Assembly: GCA_015501595.1 (NCBI GenBank)
Contig: JADNRX010000735.1
Coordinates: forward strand, 1-24,679
Direction: 5' to 3'
DNA from: Hymenopellis radicata
Taxonomy: Eukaryota; Basidiomycota; Agaricomycetes; Agaricales; Physalacriaceae
DNA: 24,679 bases
Part shown: positions 1 through 8,884 of the stretch, piece after piece
Layout: every line of letters begins with the position of its first letter
Numbering within the stretch: the first letter of the stretch is position 1
The notes under the pieces: model-generated
What the model saw: the letters and a program-made list of their open reading frames with translations, nothing else
Told to the model about the DNA's origin: nothing
Databases searched by the model: none
Translations under genes and position numbers: made by a program

Positions 1-1299
1 ACCGTTTTGATCATCTCGCCTCATTTGATGTTCACTCAAGATCGGCCCTTCCACGTACATCCGTCAGTTAATGTTACTGTCGTTCTGATTTGGTTACTTA
101 CTGCTGATCTAGGCATTCGTGATCTTTACTCGCCGTCGTCGTAGCTCTACTCGCACCTCCATTCTTGTTTGGATGCAAGTCTTCATTCACCACTTCAAGC
201 CTCACACCTTATTGACTTGCTGTAGTCTGCTTTGACTGTAGACTAGTCCTCGTCACCTGACTAAGCGCTGGTGAATCTTGACTTGGCTGCGCGCCGCTCA
301 AATGCTTGTCTTCGCGACGGTTTCTCAATAAAGCGACCTATAAACTTATCGGACTCTAAGACCGCTGAAGTTATGGAACTCTATGATGTGAACAACACGG
401 GACACTTGCTCTGCGCCGGGTTTTCATTGATCTGTGGGCACTTGTGTATGTGACGGGGTTCGGAAGTCATTGCATCCTTGCTGGTAGGTCGTTCTGATAA
501 TTGTTCTTGGGGTTCTCTACTCACACTTTTTGAAGTATAGACAGCACCGGTGAATTGATGCCTGCATGTCATGCCCACCGTTTTCTGACCTTATCACCTG
601 GTAGATATTGTTACACGGGAACGGTACATGGACTCGCCGAAGACCGCCGCCGAGCTTCCGTCGCAACTCTTAGCTATGTATCCCCCGTATCTGAGTAAGC
701 TTCACCCTTGTTATCTTTCCAGGATTTCATCGACGTAGTGAGGCGGTCGACTCGAGGTTGCGGCGCTTGTACATGAACTGTTCAATAAGTATGCGTGTCG
801 TCTCCTAGCAGAACTTGAGTGCCACTAGCTTGGTGAACTAGGCCCCTTATGACGCTCAGCATCCAGGCTATATTTGTGTTGGACTTCAGATCCCCTTTGA
901 ATAGCAATCTTGCCAAGATGGATTTACCCTTCTGTAGTTCACTAAGACGTATGTCAGTTTCTCTCCTTCGATTTCCCAACTAAGTCTCTATTTACAGGGA
1001 TATCCGCACAGGGACTCTTCATCCACACTGAGTCCGCTCTGACTCTGAGAAGAGAACAGTAAGAGAACACCCTATCCCGCCGTCACATGACCATGGCCGC
1101 CACATTCAAAGCAACGTGAGCTCACAGACGATCGTTCCACCTCGATCAGACCTGAGCGCTTAAGCTCAGACTACGGCCTTTGGTCCTTAGTCGCCAACAG
1201 CTTCGCCTAGCTCTTATCGACACCACACTCTTCTATAGCAAGTACACTCTCAATTACCTTCTTGAGCACTAGCCCCACCGTGCATCCACACGACAGCAA
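1..1299. other. No confident gene (5' flank)
   Basis: No ORF here has convincing protein-like composition. The best short candidate starts at the ATG at 628 on the + strand (about 36 codons, beginning MDSPKTAAELPSQ), with a GTAAGC and a TTTCCAG nearby, but the implied 28-nt intron is too short for this genome. The last 100 bases before 1300 are C-rich with few G, as expected of a fungal 5' leader. Confidence 0.4.
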
Positions 1300-2276
1300 T
1301 GGCTTCTTTCGCGGCTACCTCGCTTGATCAGAGCCACACCATTGTGGCTCGCAGCTCCTACCAGCGCGACGACTGGCGCCGCTTGCAGCTCAACGACGCC
1401 GTCGAAGACGCGTTTTCCAAGATCCTCAGGTTCGGCTTCGACGTGACCGCGTAGGCGAGCCTGCGACCGCCAAAACCCTTCGCGGTAAAATTCTCACTTG
1501 GGCGAAGCATATCTCCGGCGAGATTCCTGGCTACGCCAATTGGCAGGAGATCTACGACTTCACGTTCAACGCTCTACATTCCCCCGACGCGGTCCCTGGC
1601 AGTGACGACACTCCCATCGGCACCGAGGCAGATCTCGTCGCCGCGCTCCAACTTGATATCGATTTAGAGCATGATTATTGCTTGCAGAGCAAGGAAACTG
1701 AGAAGAAGCTCCTGGCTGATCACGCTCTCTCTCTCCGCATCGCGCGTGCCGTCAGGTCATCCTCAACTGGGGTGCTGCCCGGTACTCCGCTGCCAATCCC
1801 ATGCCTATTGACCTTGCCTTGCTCTTCCGCAAGATTCATTTTTCCTACAAACTGCGTGAATGTCTTCTCAGCCAAGTCGGTTACTACCATGGCTCACTCG
1901 AGCTTGCCACCGACATGGACGACAACTTTGAGTACCATATGTACTTGGTCCAGATGCAGCTGCGCCGTCCGGATCGCCTTCACAAATTCAAGGCTCCCAA
2001 GGCAATGGCCCACTACACCACTGAGGCGACCAGCCTCCTCCCCTGGAACGACCAGTTCTCCTTCTCTTACAGCTATGACGAGCTTGGACCGCAACAGATG
2101 CCCATCTTCGGGATCAACTATATTGAGCGCAAGCTCGTTGAAGTCCTTCGCCTCGACGTGGATGGGAAGAGGTGGAAGGGACTTTGCACTCTGTTGCATT
2201 GGGATCCGCGGGATCCTGCTCGCGTCGGTGAGCTCTATCGTATCAAGACCCAATTTGTGTCCGCCGAAACAGCAGG
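1300..2276 (+). CDS. Unrecognised intron-poor protein, reading frame changed twice
   Basis: I do not recognise this family. Coding character is clear from GC-rich third positions and protein-like composition, but the reading moves between frames. Frame 1 runs from the ATG at 1300 (MASFAATSLDQSHTIV...) to a TAG at about 1453. Frame 2 carries the signal to about 1755 (...GKILTWAKHISGEI...). Frame 1 resumes (...VILNWGAARYSAANP...) to about 2276. One extra base near 1450 and one missing base near 1757 would explain this, and the two changes cancel. No signal peptide, membrane segment or catalytic motif is visible. A GTGAGC donor at 2277 leads into the BBE-type remnant downstream, so the 3' end may be chimeric. 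It could be a decayed lineage-specific gene or hold sequencing errors. Confidence 0.45.
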
Positions 2277-2325
2277 TGAGCCTGCTAGCTTCATTCGTCT
2301 AATCACATTCACAGTCAGTTCACAG

Positions 2326-2949
2326 CTGGTACAGGTCTTCCAAGCCGCGCCAGCCATTTCCTCAGCAACCTCACTCTCACTGACTGCGGCTTCCGCATCC
2401 TCGCCCTTCCCCGCGTCTATCGCAATTCGCCTTGAATTCGCCGGATGCTATTGGGGAGATGTATACGAAGCTTTTTGAGAGTGGGGCCTTCATGTGAGTG
2501 CATTTCCTGGTCTTGATCTTATAACAAAATTTGTCGTGTAGCATCCTGGGTACCATGGTTTCTGGAGGTCTGTATATGTCTTGGTAAGGAGGCGACCTCG
2601 CTGATTCACCGTTGTTTGTAGGGCAAGTCGCAGCCAACGCCCATATCGACTACCACCCTTGTAGATGATGGTTGTGAACGCCTGGGCGGACGACGCGGAC
2701 CCGTCCGAGGTTCAGGCGCAGACAGAGCTATTCCAAAAGACGCAACTACCGATTTTTGAAGAGGTTATCGGGACGGATGGGGGTGCGTACTCGAACGAGG
2801 CGGATCCGACGGAGCCGAATTTCCAGACGACGTTTTATGGGCCTAATTATGATAGGCTTAATCTCATTGATCCTAGTGACCGGTTTATTGTTGAAGGGGG
2901 TGTGGGGAGTGAGCGGTGGGATAGGGATGGGTTTTGCATGGTTGTGTAG
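2326..2949 (+). pseudogene. 3' remnant of a BBE-type FAD-linked oxidoreductase
   Basis: This is the C-terminal third of a berberine-bridge-enzyme-like flavoenzyme, a family that oxidises small molecules using FAD, often covalently bound. Exons are 2326-2493, 2542-2567 and 2622-2949. Visible family signatures are SGGQVAANAHIDY, NAWADD, the BBE-domain stretch SNEADPTEPNFQTTF, YGPNYDRL and the terminal GVGSERWDRDG. It is damaged. The 8-base string AATTCGCC is repeated at 2424-2431 and 2435-2442, an 11-nt net insertion that creates a TGA. The segment after HIDY, where the family normally has NPAWR, is missing, with a frame break at about 2658-2665. The FAD-binding half is absent upstream, where an unrelated coding region sits instead. 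The intact relative at the right edge of the window may be a paralogue. Confidence 0.75.
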
Positions 2950-3223
2950 TAGAGGGAGGGCCCTCTCACTATAGTTTCCCGTAGCACGTCTCTCTTTTTG
3001 GTTCGTAGGGCATGGACGAGAACAATTATTTAATGAAAAATGCTGGTGAGCGACTCAGAATGCTAGGTACATTGCTGATATCCTCAGAATAGGTCTGCCA
3101 AAGGTTCCAAGTCTTGTACCCCCTCTAACGCGGAGGTGGCACTCTCCTGGCAAGACGGCCACGACGCTATCAATAGCCGAAGATACTAATTACTGTATAC
3201 TCGAAAAATAATCTTTGTATGTC

Positions 3224-4635
3224 TCAAATACCCAAAGCGTACATCTCGTCGAAGTGAACTTTGGGTGCCAGGTCGCTGCCCTCCTCCACGACTGCATCAT
3301 GCTCGGCATCAATCGAGTTCAGTAGGCCATCGGTGTGATGTTTTGGCTTCCAACCAAGTTGGTAGGCCTTACCGGCCTTGGATCGTGCTACGGCATTCAT
3401 GAGCAGGAGAGGCTTGATTTTGGGACGTACTCACAGTTGCTTGCGTAGGCAAACTCGGACCACCTTCCAAAGATGTCCAGCTCCTCCTTAGCGTCTGTGA
3501 CGGAATACGGCTCGGGGGTGTCAATAACGCCTTTGGCGTACAACCGCTTGCCAATCTCTGCAGCCAGTTCTTTCCATTGGTATGTGTCGGTGGCTAGTAT
3601 AGAAATAAGCAGCCGCGACTGAGATCATAGAGACAAGACGTACCGCAGAGGTAATAACCTTCGTCGCCCGTCGGAGCTTTCGGGCTCTCGCTCAACGCGT
3701 CCTCCATGATGATCATGTAAAGGTCCACCAAATCTTGAACATGAACGCCGTTCCACATCCCGAGTCCTATGGAATGCTTAGCCATGCATGACGGAAATTT
3801 GAAGTTTCAACAAACCTTGTCCGATGTAAGGCGACCTACCGCACTTTAGCGCGCCGCGAATGAGGGCCGGAAGTTGCACCGATGTTCTACTATACGGACC
3901 CGTCCCGCGGCCATCTATGAGACGAATGACTCACTTGGTATAGTGATGCTGAATGTGTTATATACCCACAGATGAGCGGAGGCATGACGACGTATCCTCG
4001 AATGATTCCACGCTCGGTAGCCGATGTGACAACAGTGTCCGTGGCTCGGTGAACGTAAGTGATAGGGATGGCACGGATGTCTGCGCAGTCAAGATCCTCA
4101 TATCTAGGGAATCTCTGAGAGCTTAGAGAGTTGCAAACCGCGAGGAGACTCACATCTTGTCGCTAGCGTACTGGCCGCGAGCATCGTCGGCCAGCGCGCC
4201 TGTGCCCGAGCTATGGATCAACACCCCTTTCTTGCCGGTTTTCGTGTAGTGCTCCTCTAGTCCATCGACTAGAGCTTGCGCACCCTTGGGGTGGTCCGCA
4301 TTCGCAGTATGGAGAACAACTTGTCCACGATGAGTGCCCAAACATGTTCCAAAGCAGTATGAGACTTACCGTCCGCATTGCTCGCTGCTTCTTTGACAAC
4401 ATTTATATCGTCTAGGTCAGCGACGATGGCGCGAACACCAGGAAACTTCTTTTCAATGGTTGCAGCTCGTTCTTGTCCTCGCACCAGGCAAGTAATCTGC
4501 ACGTCGCCTCTACGAGTGAGCAGAGTTGCGAGTGTTGTACCACCGATAAATCCAGTTGCTCCAGTGAGAAGCTACTCACATGTCAATAATACGTTGGTGC
4601 TGAGAGAGAGGTAGGCGCACGATGTTGAGAGTCAT
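3224..4635 (-). CDS. NmrA-like / atypical SDR NAD(P)-binding protein
   Basis: A Rossmann-fold protein of the NmrA / nucleoside-diphosphate-sugar epimerase-like group, in which members bind NAD(P) and act as reductases or redox sensors; the substrate is unknown. Exons in coding order are 4621-4635, 4370-4571, 4154-4319, 3966-4103 (or 3935-4103), 3816-3886, 3644-3766, 3435-3593 and 3224-3387. The 15-nt first exon joins the second to give MTLNILLTGATGFIGG, which places the GATGFIGG dinucleotide motif at residues 9-16 and fixes the start. Later landmarks are VLHTANADHPKG, LIHSSGTGAL, SVQLPALIRGALK and GMWNGVHVQDLVDLY. With the usual GTGAGT donor at 3934 the frame fails. A GTATAT donor at 3965 (79-nt intron) restores it and gives 345 residues. 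The other introns are 47-50 nt. The gene seems intact if that intron is right. The 470 bases upstream show no TATA box. Confidence 0.85.
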
Positions 4636-5108
4636 TTCCGTTTCTCTCAAATCTTGAGTCGCCTAGAAAGTGGGGGGCCCGTGTGGCCCTGCACCCACAC
4701 ATCAGGAGGCTGTAAATCGGAACGGTAAATCTAGAACAAACAACGGCAGCTGGAATTTGGCTGGAATACCGCGTGGGATCAGAGCGGATAAACCTCGTGT
4801 CTAAGTCGCGTGACCGAATCTTACCTTCTACCATCATGTTGCGCCATCTCATGCCCACCGCGAGCGATGACAGCAAGCTGACCTCGATCGTTGATTTTCT
4901 CACGACGCGCTTACTTTCTCGCTCTAGTACTAGTAGTACTCGTCATGATGTCTTTCTTGGAAGGTCTCAGCCTGGGCTTGGTTTCACCAGTGTTCAAACT
5001 GCACTGCTCTCGAACTTCCGGACATAAGGCGGTCCCGTCCCTCAAGCATTGGCATTACTTATTTTCAACACAATCTACTATCACAACGTCTGCATCACAT
5101 ATACTACG
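4636..5108. other. Intergenic region with no confident gene
   Basis: This lies between the divergent NmrA-like gene and the small + strand candidate at 5109. ORFs on both strands are short and lack coding character. It presumably holds the promoter of the NmrA-like gene, but no TATA box or distinct regulatory site stands out. Confidence 0.4.
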
Positions 5109-5364
5109 ATGATGATCATGCACGGTTTCGAACCTATGGGCTCTGTCCCTATTTCACCTGCATTCTTCGAGCCGTTTCCTGAACGCCGCGCAGCTTACGT
5201 CGACTGGGACTCCCCGTCCGTCATCGAAGACATTTATGGCAAACCTAAAGGTACGTTTTCTTTCTGCCAGGTTATCTAGCACTTGCTGACGACGGTACAC
5301 AGTCACATTAAAGCAGTCATTGAAGACAAAGCTGCAGCCCATCACCCGACCTGAATTCAGATAG
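5109..5364 (+). CDS. Candidate small two-exon protein (67 aa)
   Basis: Exon 1 is 5109-5250 and exon 2 is 5303-5364, separated by a 52-nt intron with a GTACGT donor, a GCTGACG branch-like site and a CACAG acceptor. The join keeps frame (phase 1) and gives 67 residues beginning MMIMHGFEPMGSV and ending ITRPEFR. The start is uncertain because ATGs lie at 5109, 5112 and 5118, and the frame is also open from 5049. No signal peptide, membrane helix or recognisable domain is seen. It may instead be the first part of a longer decayed gene that includes the basic segments at 5410-5998. Support is the canonical intron plus the protein-like composition of exon 1. Confidence 0.4.
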
Positions 5365-5409
5365 GAAATGAATGAAAGATTCAAGCATGATGATTACCAC
5401 CAACGATGA

Positions 5410-5998
5410 TGATGTCGTACTCTGACGTCGAATCCTTACCCACCGGAAACAGACGCACCCGTTGTGCGAGCTGCCAAGGCAGTCGTCAGACTAGGGAGGC
5501 CCAAGAAATTTGAGATCAAGTACATCTCCCCCCTCCCACACCGTCTCCTTTGGTACAGAATCCAACGTCGCTCGTCCCAGAGGGGTGCTACACGCTGGTG
5601 GAGAAGAACGGGTACTTTGTTGAGAAGAAGGAGAGGAGGTTTAGTGGAGAAAAAGATCAAGGATAGTGTTGCTTGAGTGTGCCGGCGAGCATCTCAGGCT
5701 TCTTCACAAACTAATCCTGCTGTCGTATGCGCAGAGGATTCCGAAACACACGCACCAGCCGCTAGGCCACAGGTCTCTACCATACCCATCATCACACTCC
5801 GCCAACTCCTAAGAAGCTCGCTCCACGTCCAGCCGCGTCCAAGCGGAAATCCTCGAGACGGGTAAGGGAGCAACAGCTCAAGGCGTACATTCCTCCGGCA
5901 TACCTTCTCGCGCAGCGCTGTATTGATATCGTGCATTCAAGAAGCGCGCGCCATGCGGCTGAAGATGCGCTGTGCTATGGGGCATCTCAGAAATTTTA
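5410..5998 (+). pseudogene. Possible remnant of a basic, AT-hook-like protein
   Basis: Several short stretches look coding but cannot be joined into one frame with confidence. At 5464-5520 one frame reads VVRLGRPKKFEIK, which matches the GRP core with flanking basic residues of an AT-hook DNA-binding motif. At about 5570-5665 another frame reads EGCYTLVEKNGYFVEKK. From about 5779 to 5998 a lysine/arginine-rich frame (PTPKKLAPRPAASKRK...) ends at a TAG. A pyrimidine-rich GTACAT...TACAG interval at 5520-5561 could be an intron. The basic composition resembles the low-complexity genes at 13.3 and 19.8 kb. No function is assigned. Confidence 0.22.
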
Positions 5999-6454
5999 GA
6001 TTATAGTCGTTATAATTGCTTTTACCATTATTTACTTGCTCTGCTGTTATTCTTGCTCTCGTCCATTGCCGAACGTTGCTTTTGCTATCTTGACGCCTCT
6101 ACTATTGGTCGTACTACCTACTATACATTTCGCTACTTGATATCCGCTGCCATTGCTCTGTTATTTTTCTCTTATCTGTACTACCCAGTCGACTTGATAT
6201 ATAAATTCTGTGTTAAACATCTCCTCCTTGGCAATGGTAGCGCCTCAAGAACATTGAGCAGCGGGGTTCGTGTAGCCGCTGTCCAAACTATCGTGAGTTC
6301 CGTAGCTCTGAAAATGGGGTATGTACACATTACTACTCTAAAAGTACAATTCTGATTATAATGTAGTCCATGAAATCATATATGTGTGTGGCGTGGATAC
6401 CCGAGCTGCAGGGTATCCCTTCCACAGGCTCTAGGGTACAACTCCCTCAGGCCT
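5999..6454. other. AT-rich intergenic stretch
   Basis: This segment is visibly AT-richer than its surroundings. It contains a 127-codon + strand ORF (5972-6355) rich in Tyr, Leu, Phe and Ser, which I take to be a by-product of pyrimidine-rich sequence. No gene is supported. Confidence 0.35.
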
Positions 6455-6728
6455 TTAGTGGGTCATGAGGCCCGATGTCGCCCGGAGCTGGTCGACCTGG
6501 CCGCGAGTCAGAAATCTTGGACGGACTCTGGCAAGATCATTAGCACGAGCATTGACCCGTAAAAAGAAGAGCGCGACGTACTTTTCATTGTTGTACAACA
6601 CAAAAGTCAGAAGACAGGTTTGCATCGCGGCCCACGACATGAGGGGCTGTAAACAGAGTGAGTTCCAGCGCCAACGGTGCAGAAGGAAGGAGACATACTC
6701 CACGACGGGCGAGCCAGGTGTAGTACAT
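6455..6728 (-). CDS. Three-exon microprotein with one hydrophobic segment (55 aa)
   Basis: Exons in coding order are 6699-6728, 6582-6646 and 6455-6527. Intron 1 (6647-6698, 52 nt) has GTATGT and TTTACAG. Intron 2 (6528-6581, 54 nt) has GTACGT, a GCTAAT branch site and TGCCAG. The joins are phase 0 and phase 2 and keep one open frame of exactly 55 codons plus stop. The protein starts MYYTWLARRG, has one hydrophobic stretch (PLMSWAAMQTCLLTFVLY, about residues 11-28) and a basic polar tail ending ATSGLMTH. A TATA box lies 85-91 nt upstream. This looks like a real small membrane protein, possibly mitochondrial or ER. I do not recognise the family. It could also be the only surviving part of a larger gene. 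Confidence 0.6.
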
Positions 6729-6812
6729 GGTGGGTGAACGTTAAATGTTTGATGAGGTGGCTGTAGAGTGGCTGAAGTGTCGAATGAGCTCCCCATGTCA
6801 TCCACGACCGAC

Positions 6813-6819
6813 ATTTATA
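6813..6819 (-). promoter_or_regulatory. TATA box of the 55-aa gene
   Basis: TATAAAT on the minus strand, preceded by GAGG. It lies 85 nt upstream of the ATG at 6728 and is followed by a G-poor, CA-rich leader ending CACCCACC before the ATG. That layout fits a transcription start about 30 nt downstream of the box. Confidence 0.55.
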
Positions 6820-7360
6820 CCTCCCCATGTTATCCAAATGAGGTGGTCCGGAAGCGACTCGACTGGCGTGAGGGCGCTTGTTGGAGGTCTCGATTATAGA
6901 GGCCTCGACCCGGACCCTGCGTATAAAGAACGGGACGGCGGACGGACACGGGGAACCTCGGTTGTCTGGAACGCAGAGTAAGATGGCGGGTGGGGTCTCG
7001 AACGAGATGTGGACGTCTAGAGACGTGGTTAATGCAGAGTATGCGCCATGTTTGCGCCATGTTGACAGATGCCAACTGCGTTCATGATCCGCGTTGCGGC
7101 TTGCACTATACTTCTTCGACTCAAATCTTTCAATCGACAACCTGTAAAGAGTCAGCTCGAGTGCATATCCGAAGTAAAGAACGCGTAGCAATCGGGGCGA
7201 TTCACGATGGCAGGAGTCGCATCATTTAGATATCTCTACAGCACCACATGGTCCCTTCTCCAAGTGCTTAAGCGCTTACTCTTCGAATGCTTGAACCGAA
7301 TCAAAGATCTGCGCGCAGGTAGGATGATAGTAACGAGCGGCTTGGGGCCTGAGCCCAGTC
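6820..7360. other. Intergenic region, no confident gene
   Basis: A 194-codon minus strand ORF (6607-7191) spans much of this region and runs through the promoter and first two exons of the 55-aa gene. Its composition is not protein-like, so I reject it. A 10-nt palindrome, TAAGCGCTTA, sits at about 7269-7278. No other feature is seen. Confidence 0.35.
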
Positions 7361-8253
7361 ATGAGTCATGATGAGACTAAGCGTAAGGCATTCTACGCAC
7401 TCTTTCTCGGCCTTACCTGGTCGAATACACCCTTCAGGAAGGAGGTTCTGCCATATGTTGAGGATTATGAGGCGCGTGCGGAGAGATCACTCAGAATCGG
7501 CAACCCTATCGATTGTGATCTCGCCCACCTTAAGGACGACGACTTCAAGGACCCCAGGATCCCCGCCGACCAAGCTCCCCTCCTCACTCTTGATCTCGCG
7601 CGCTACTATCCGCACGTTGTCGGCCGCAGGGCCAACTTGATCCTAACCCCCGAGGCTGCTGGCACCGATTATCTGAAGCTCAGTTGGACGAACTCTTCGG
7701 CAACATCGATGCCTATCCTCGCTCCGCCAGCCTTGCCGACAAGGTCGACGCCATCGTGACGCAAGCCGTCGAAGCTGCGAGGGACTGGCAGACCCAAGTC
7801 ATTGCAAACCACCGTCCCATTTATACTGGTACCAGCGGCCAGATGCTCAGCTATTCCCGCATCTTCCTCAGCAGCATCGATCCGCAGGGCTGCACCAAAG
7901 CCAACCATCCCACCCTCGAGCAGCTTCGCCTCACCTTGCTCGCTGGTTTGATCGGCTTCAACCGACAGCACACCTACGATGAGTGTATGGTCGCCTCGCA
8001 CGGATTGACCCATGACGGTGTCACGCTCAAATATACGGATCGCGTCGGATATCGAGACATTATCGACTCCGCCGATTCGTTTATCTGCAACGAGGTCGGC
8101 AAGCCGTTGCTCGAGGCAATAATCGCGATCGGCAAGCAGTCCATTGCGAACTTTGAAGAGCATCAAGCAGCTCTCGACTCGTCTCTGCCGCACCCGGGCC
8201 CTCTCGTTGCGCAATGGTTCAATGACACAACTGGCCGCGTCTTTCCGGAGTAG
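7361..8253 (+). CDS. Unrecognised protein, with an intron or frameshift at about 7616-7683
   Basis: Two strongly coding blocks, 7361-7683 and 7684-8253, lie in different frames. The first starts MSHDETKRKAFYALFLG, and the second ends DTTGRVFPE at a TAG. Two explanations fit. One is a phase-0 intron from 7616 or 7619 to 7683, with an ideal TCCTAACC branch site and a CTCAG acceptor. The other is a single missing base near 7680, because the interval itself reads like coding sequence (LILTPEAAGTDYLKL). The second block includes LLAGLIGFNRQHTYDECMVASHGL, which suggests a mostly helical domain. No signal peptide or known catalytic motif is visible. Its GC-rich third positions and near lack of introns resemble the region at 1300-2276. 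Function unknown. Confidence 0.5.
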
Positions 8254-8884
8254 GCTACTATCCAGTAGGGCTTGCGATAGTGATAGTCTTCTTGTTCTTG
8301 AGATTCTTCCTCTAGTCTTTATGATTTTGTTGATACGGTCATCAGCAAAGTCACCCGGCAACTTTTCTGGACTTTTTTCGACTTTTTTGGGCTTTTTCCG
8401 TACGGAAAAGTCGACAAGCGACAAGTAAACCAGCCATGTCTCCGGAGGCCACAAGTTCAATTCCCGTCCGGCTCTCTCATTTCGGGATCATTTCCAGTTC
8501 GTGTCCTGTTCTACCTACAATCATGTATGATACATCTATGCTATAAAATAAGTGTTCTGGCCATATATGAGCCCACTGAGGCGCGGCACAGAAGCTCCGA
8601 TTTACCCAACAAGCCGACAAGTCCCAAAAAGGCAACAAGTCGCAGGTGGTCTTGCTGATGGTGGCGCAACCCGCCTAGTTAAGTCTACAAGCGCCACATG
8701 AATAAATGTTGTTATCCGGACCATATTGAATAAAGTCCGAGGGCGTTCCTCAAAGTCCTGTAGTGCTGCTTGTTGACGTCGTACTATGCCTTCAAGTAGG
8801 GTAATCGGTGCGACTGATGTCGTACTTGGAAGCTCGGAGTCGGGTATTGGAGTTTATAGAATATAATTCAAAAAATGATTATGT
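8254..8884. other. Intergenic, with a palindrome and T-rich repeats
   Basis: Between two convergent genes. It holds a run of degenerate ACTTTTTTCG-type repeats (8370-8400), a perfect 16-nt palindrome (8394-8409) and several scattered copies of a (C/G)(A/G)ACAAGT motif (8415-8645). No ORF with coding character was seen. Confidence 0.4.
8394..8409. repeat. 16-nt perfect palindrome
   Basis: TTTTCCGTACGGAAAA is its own reverse complement. It lies about 140 nt downstream of the stop at 8253, after a T-rich stretch. In RNA it could form a short hairpin. It may equally be the edge of an old repeat. Confidence 0.6.

Noticed and set aside
1894..2253. 119-codon minus strand ORF
   Set aside because: Mirror-frame shadow of the strongly coding + strand region; GC-rich third positions favour the + strand.
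2932..2949. CaaX-like C-terminus (CMVV), as in a mating pheromone
   Set aside because: It is the end of the BBE-type remnant, where this family commonly has a terminal Cys region; no pheromone-precursor layout.
5972..6355. 127-codon ORF rich in Tyr/Leu/Phe
   Set aside because: Explained by local AT and pyrimidine richness; no intron, promoter or family signature.
6607..7191. 194-codon minus strand ORF
   Set aside because: Composition is not protein-like, and it runs out of frame through the promoter and first two exons of the better supported 55-aa gene.
7669..8460. 263-codon minus strand ORF
   Set aside because: Long only because it is antisense to the GC-biased coding block at 7684-8253; its own text is not protein-like.
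8430..8475. tRNA-like B-box (AAGTTCAATTCCCG)
   Set aside because: The flanking bases do not form a T-stem or acceptor stem and no A-box lies upstream.
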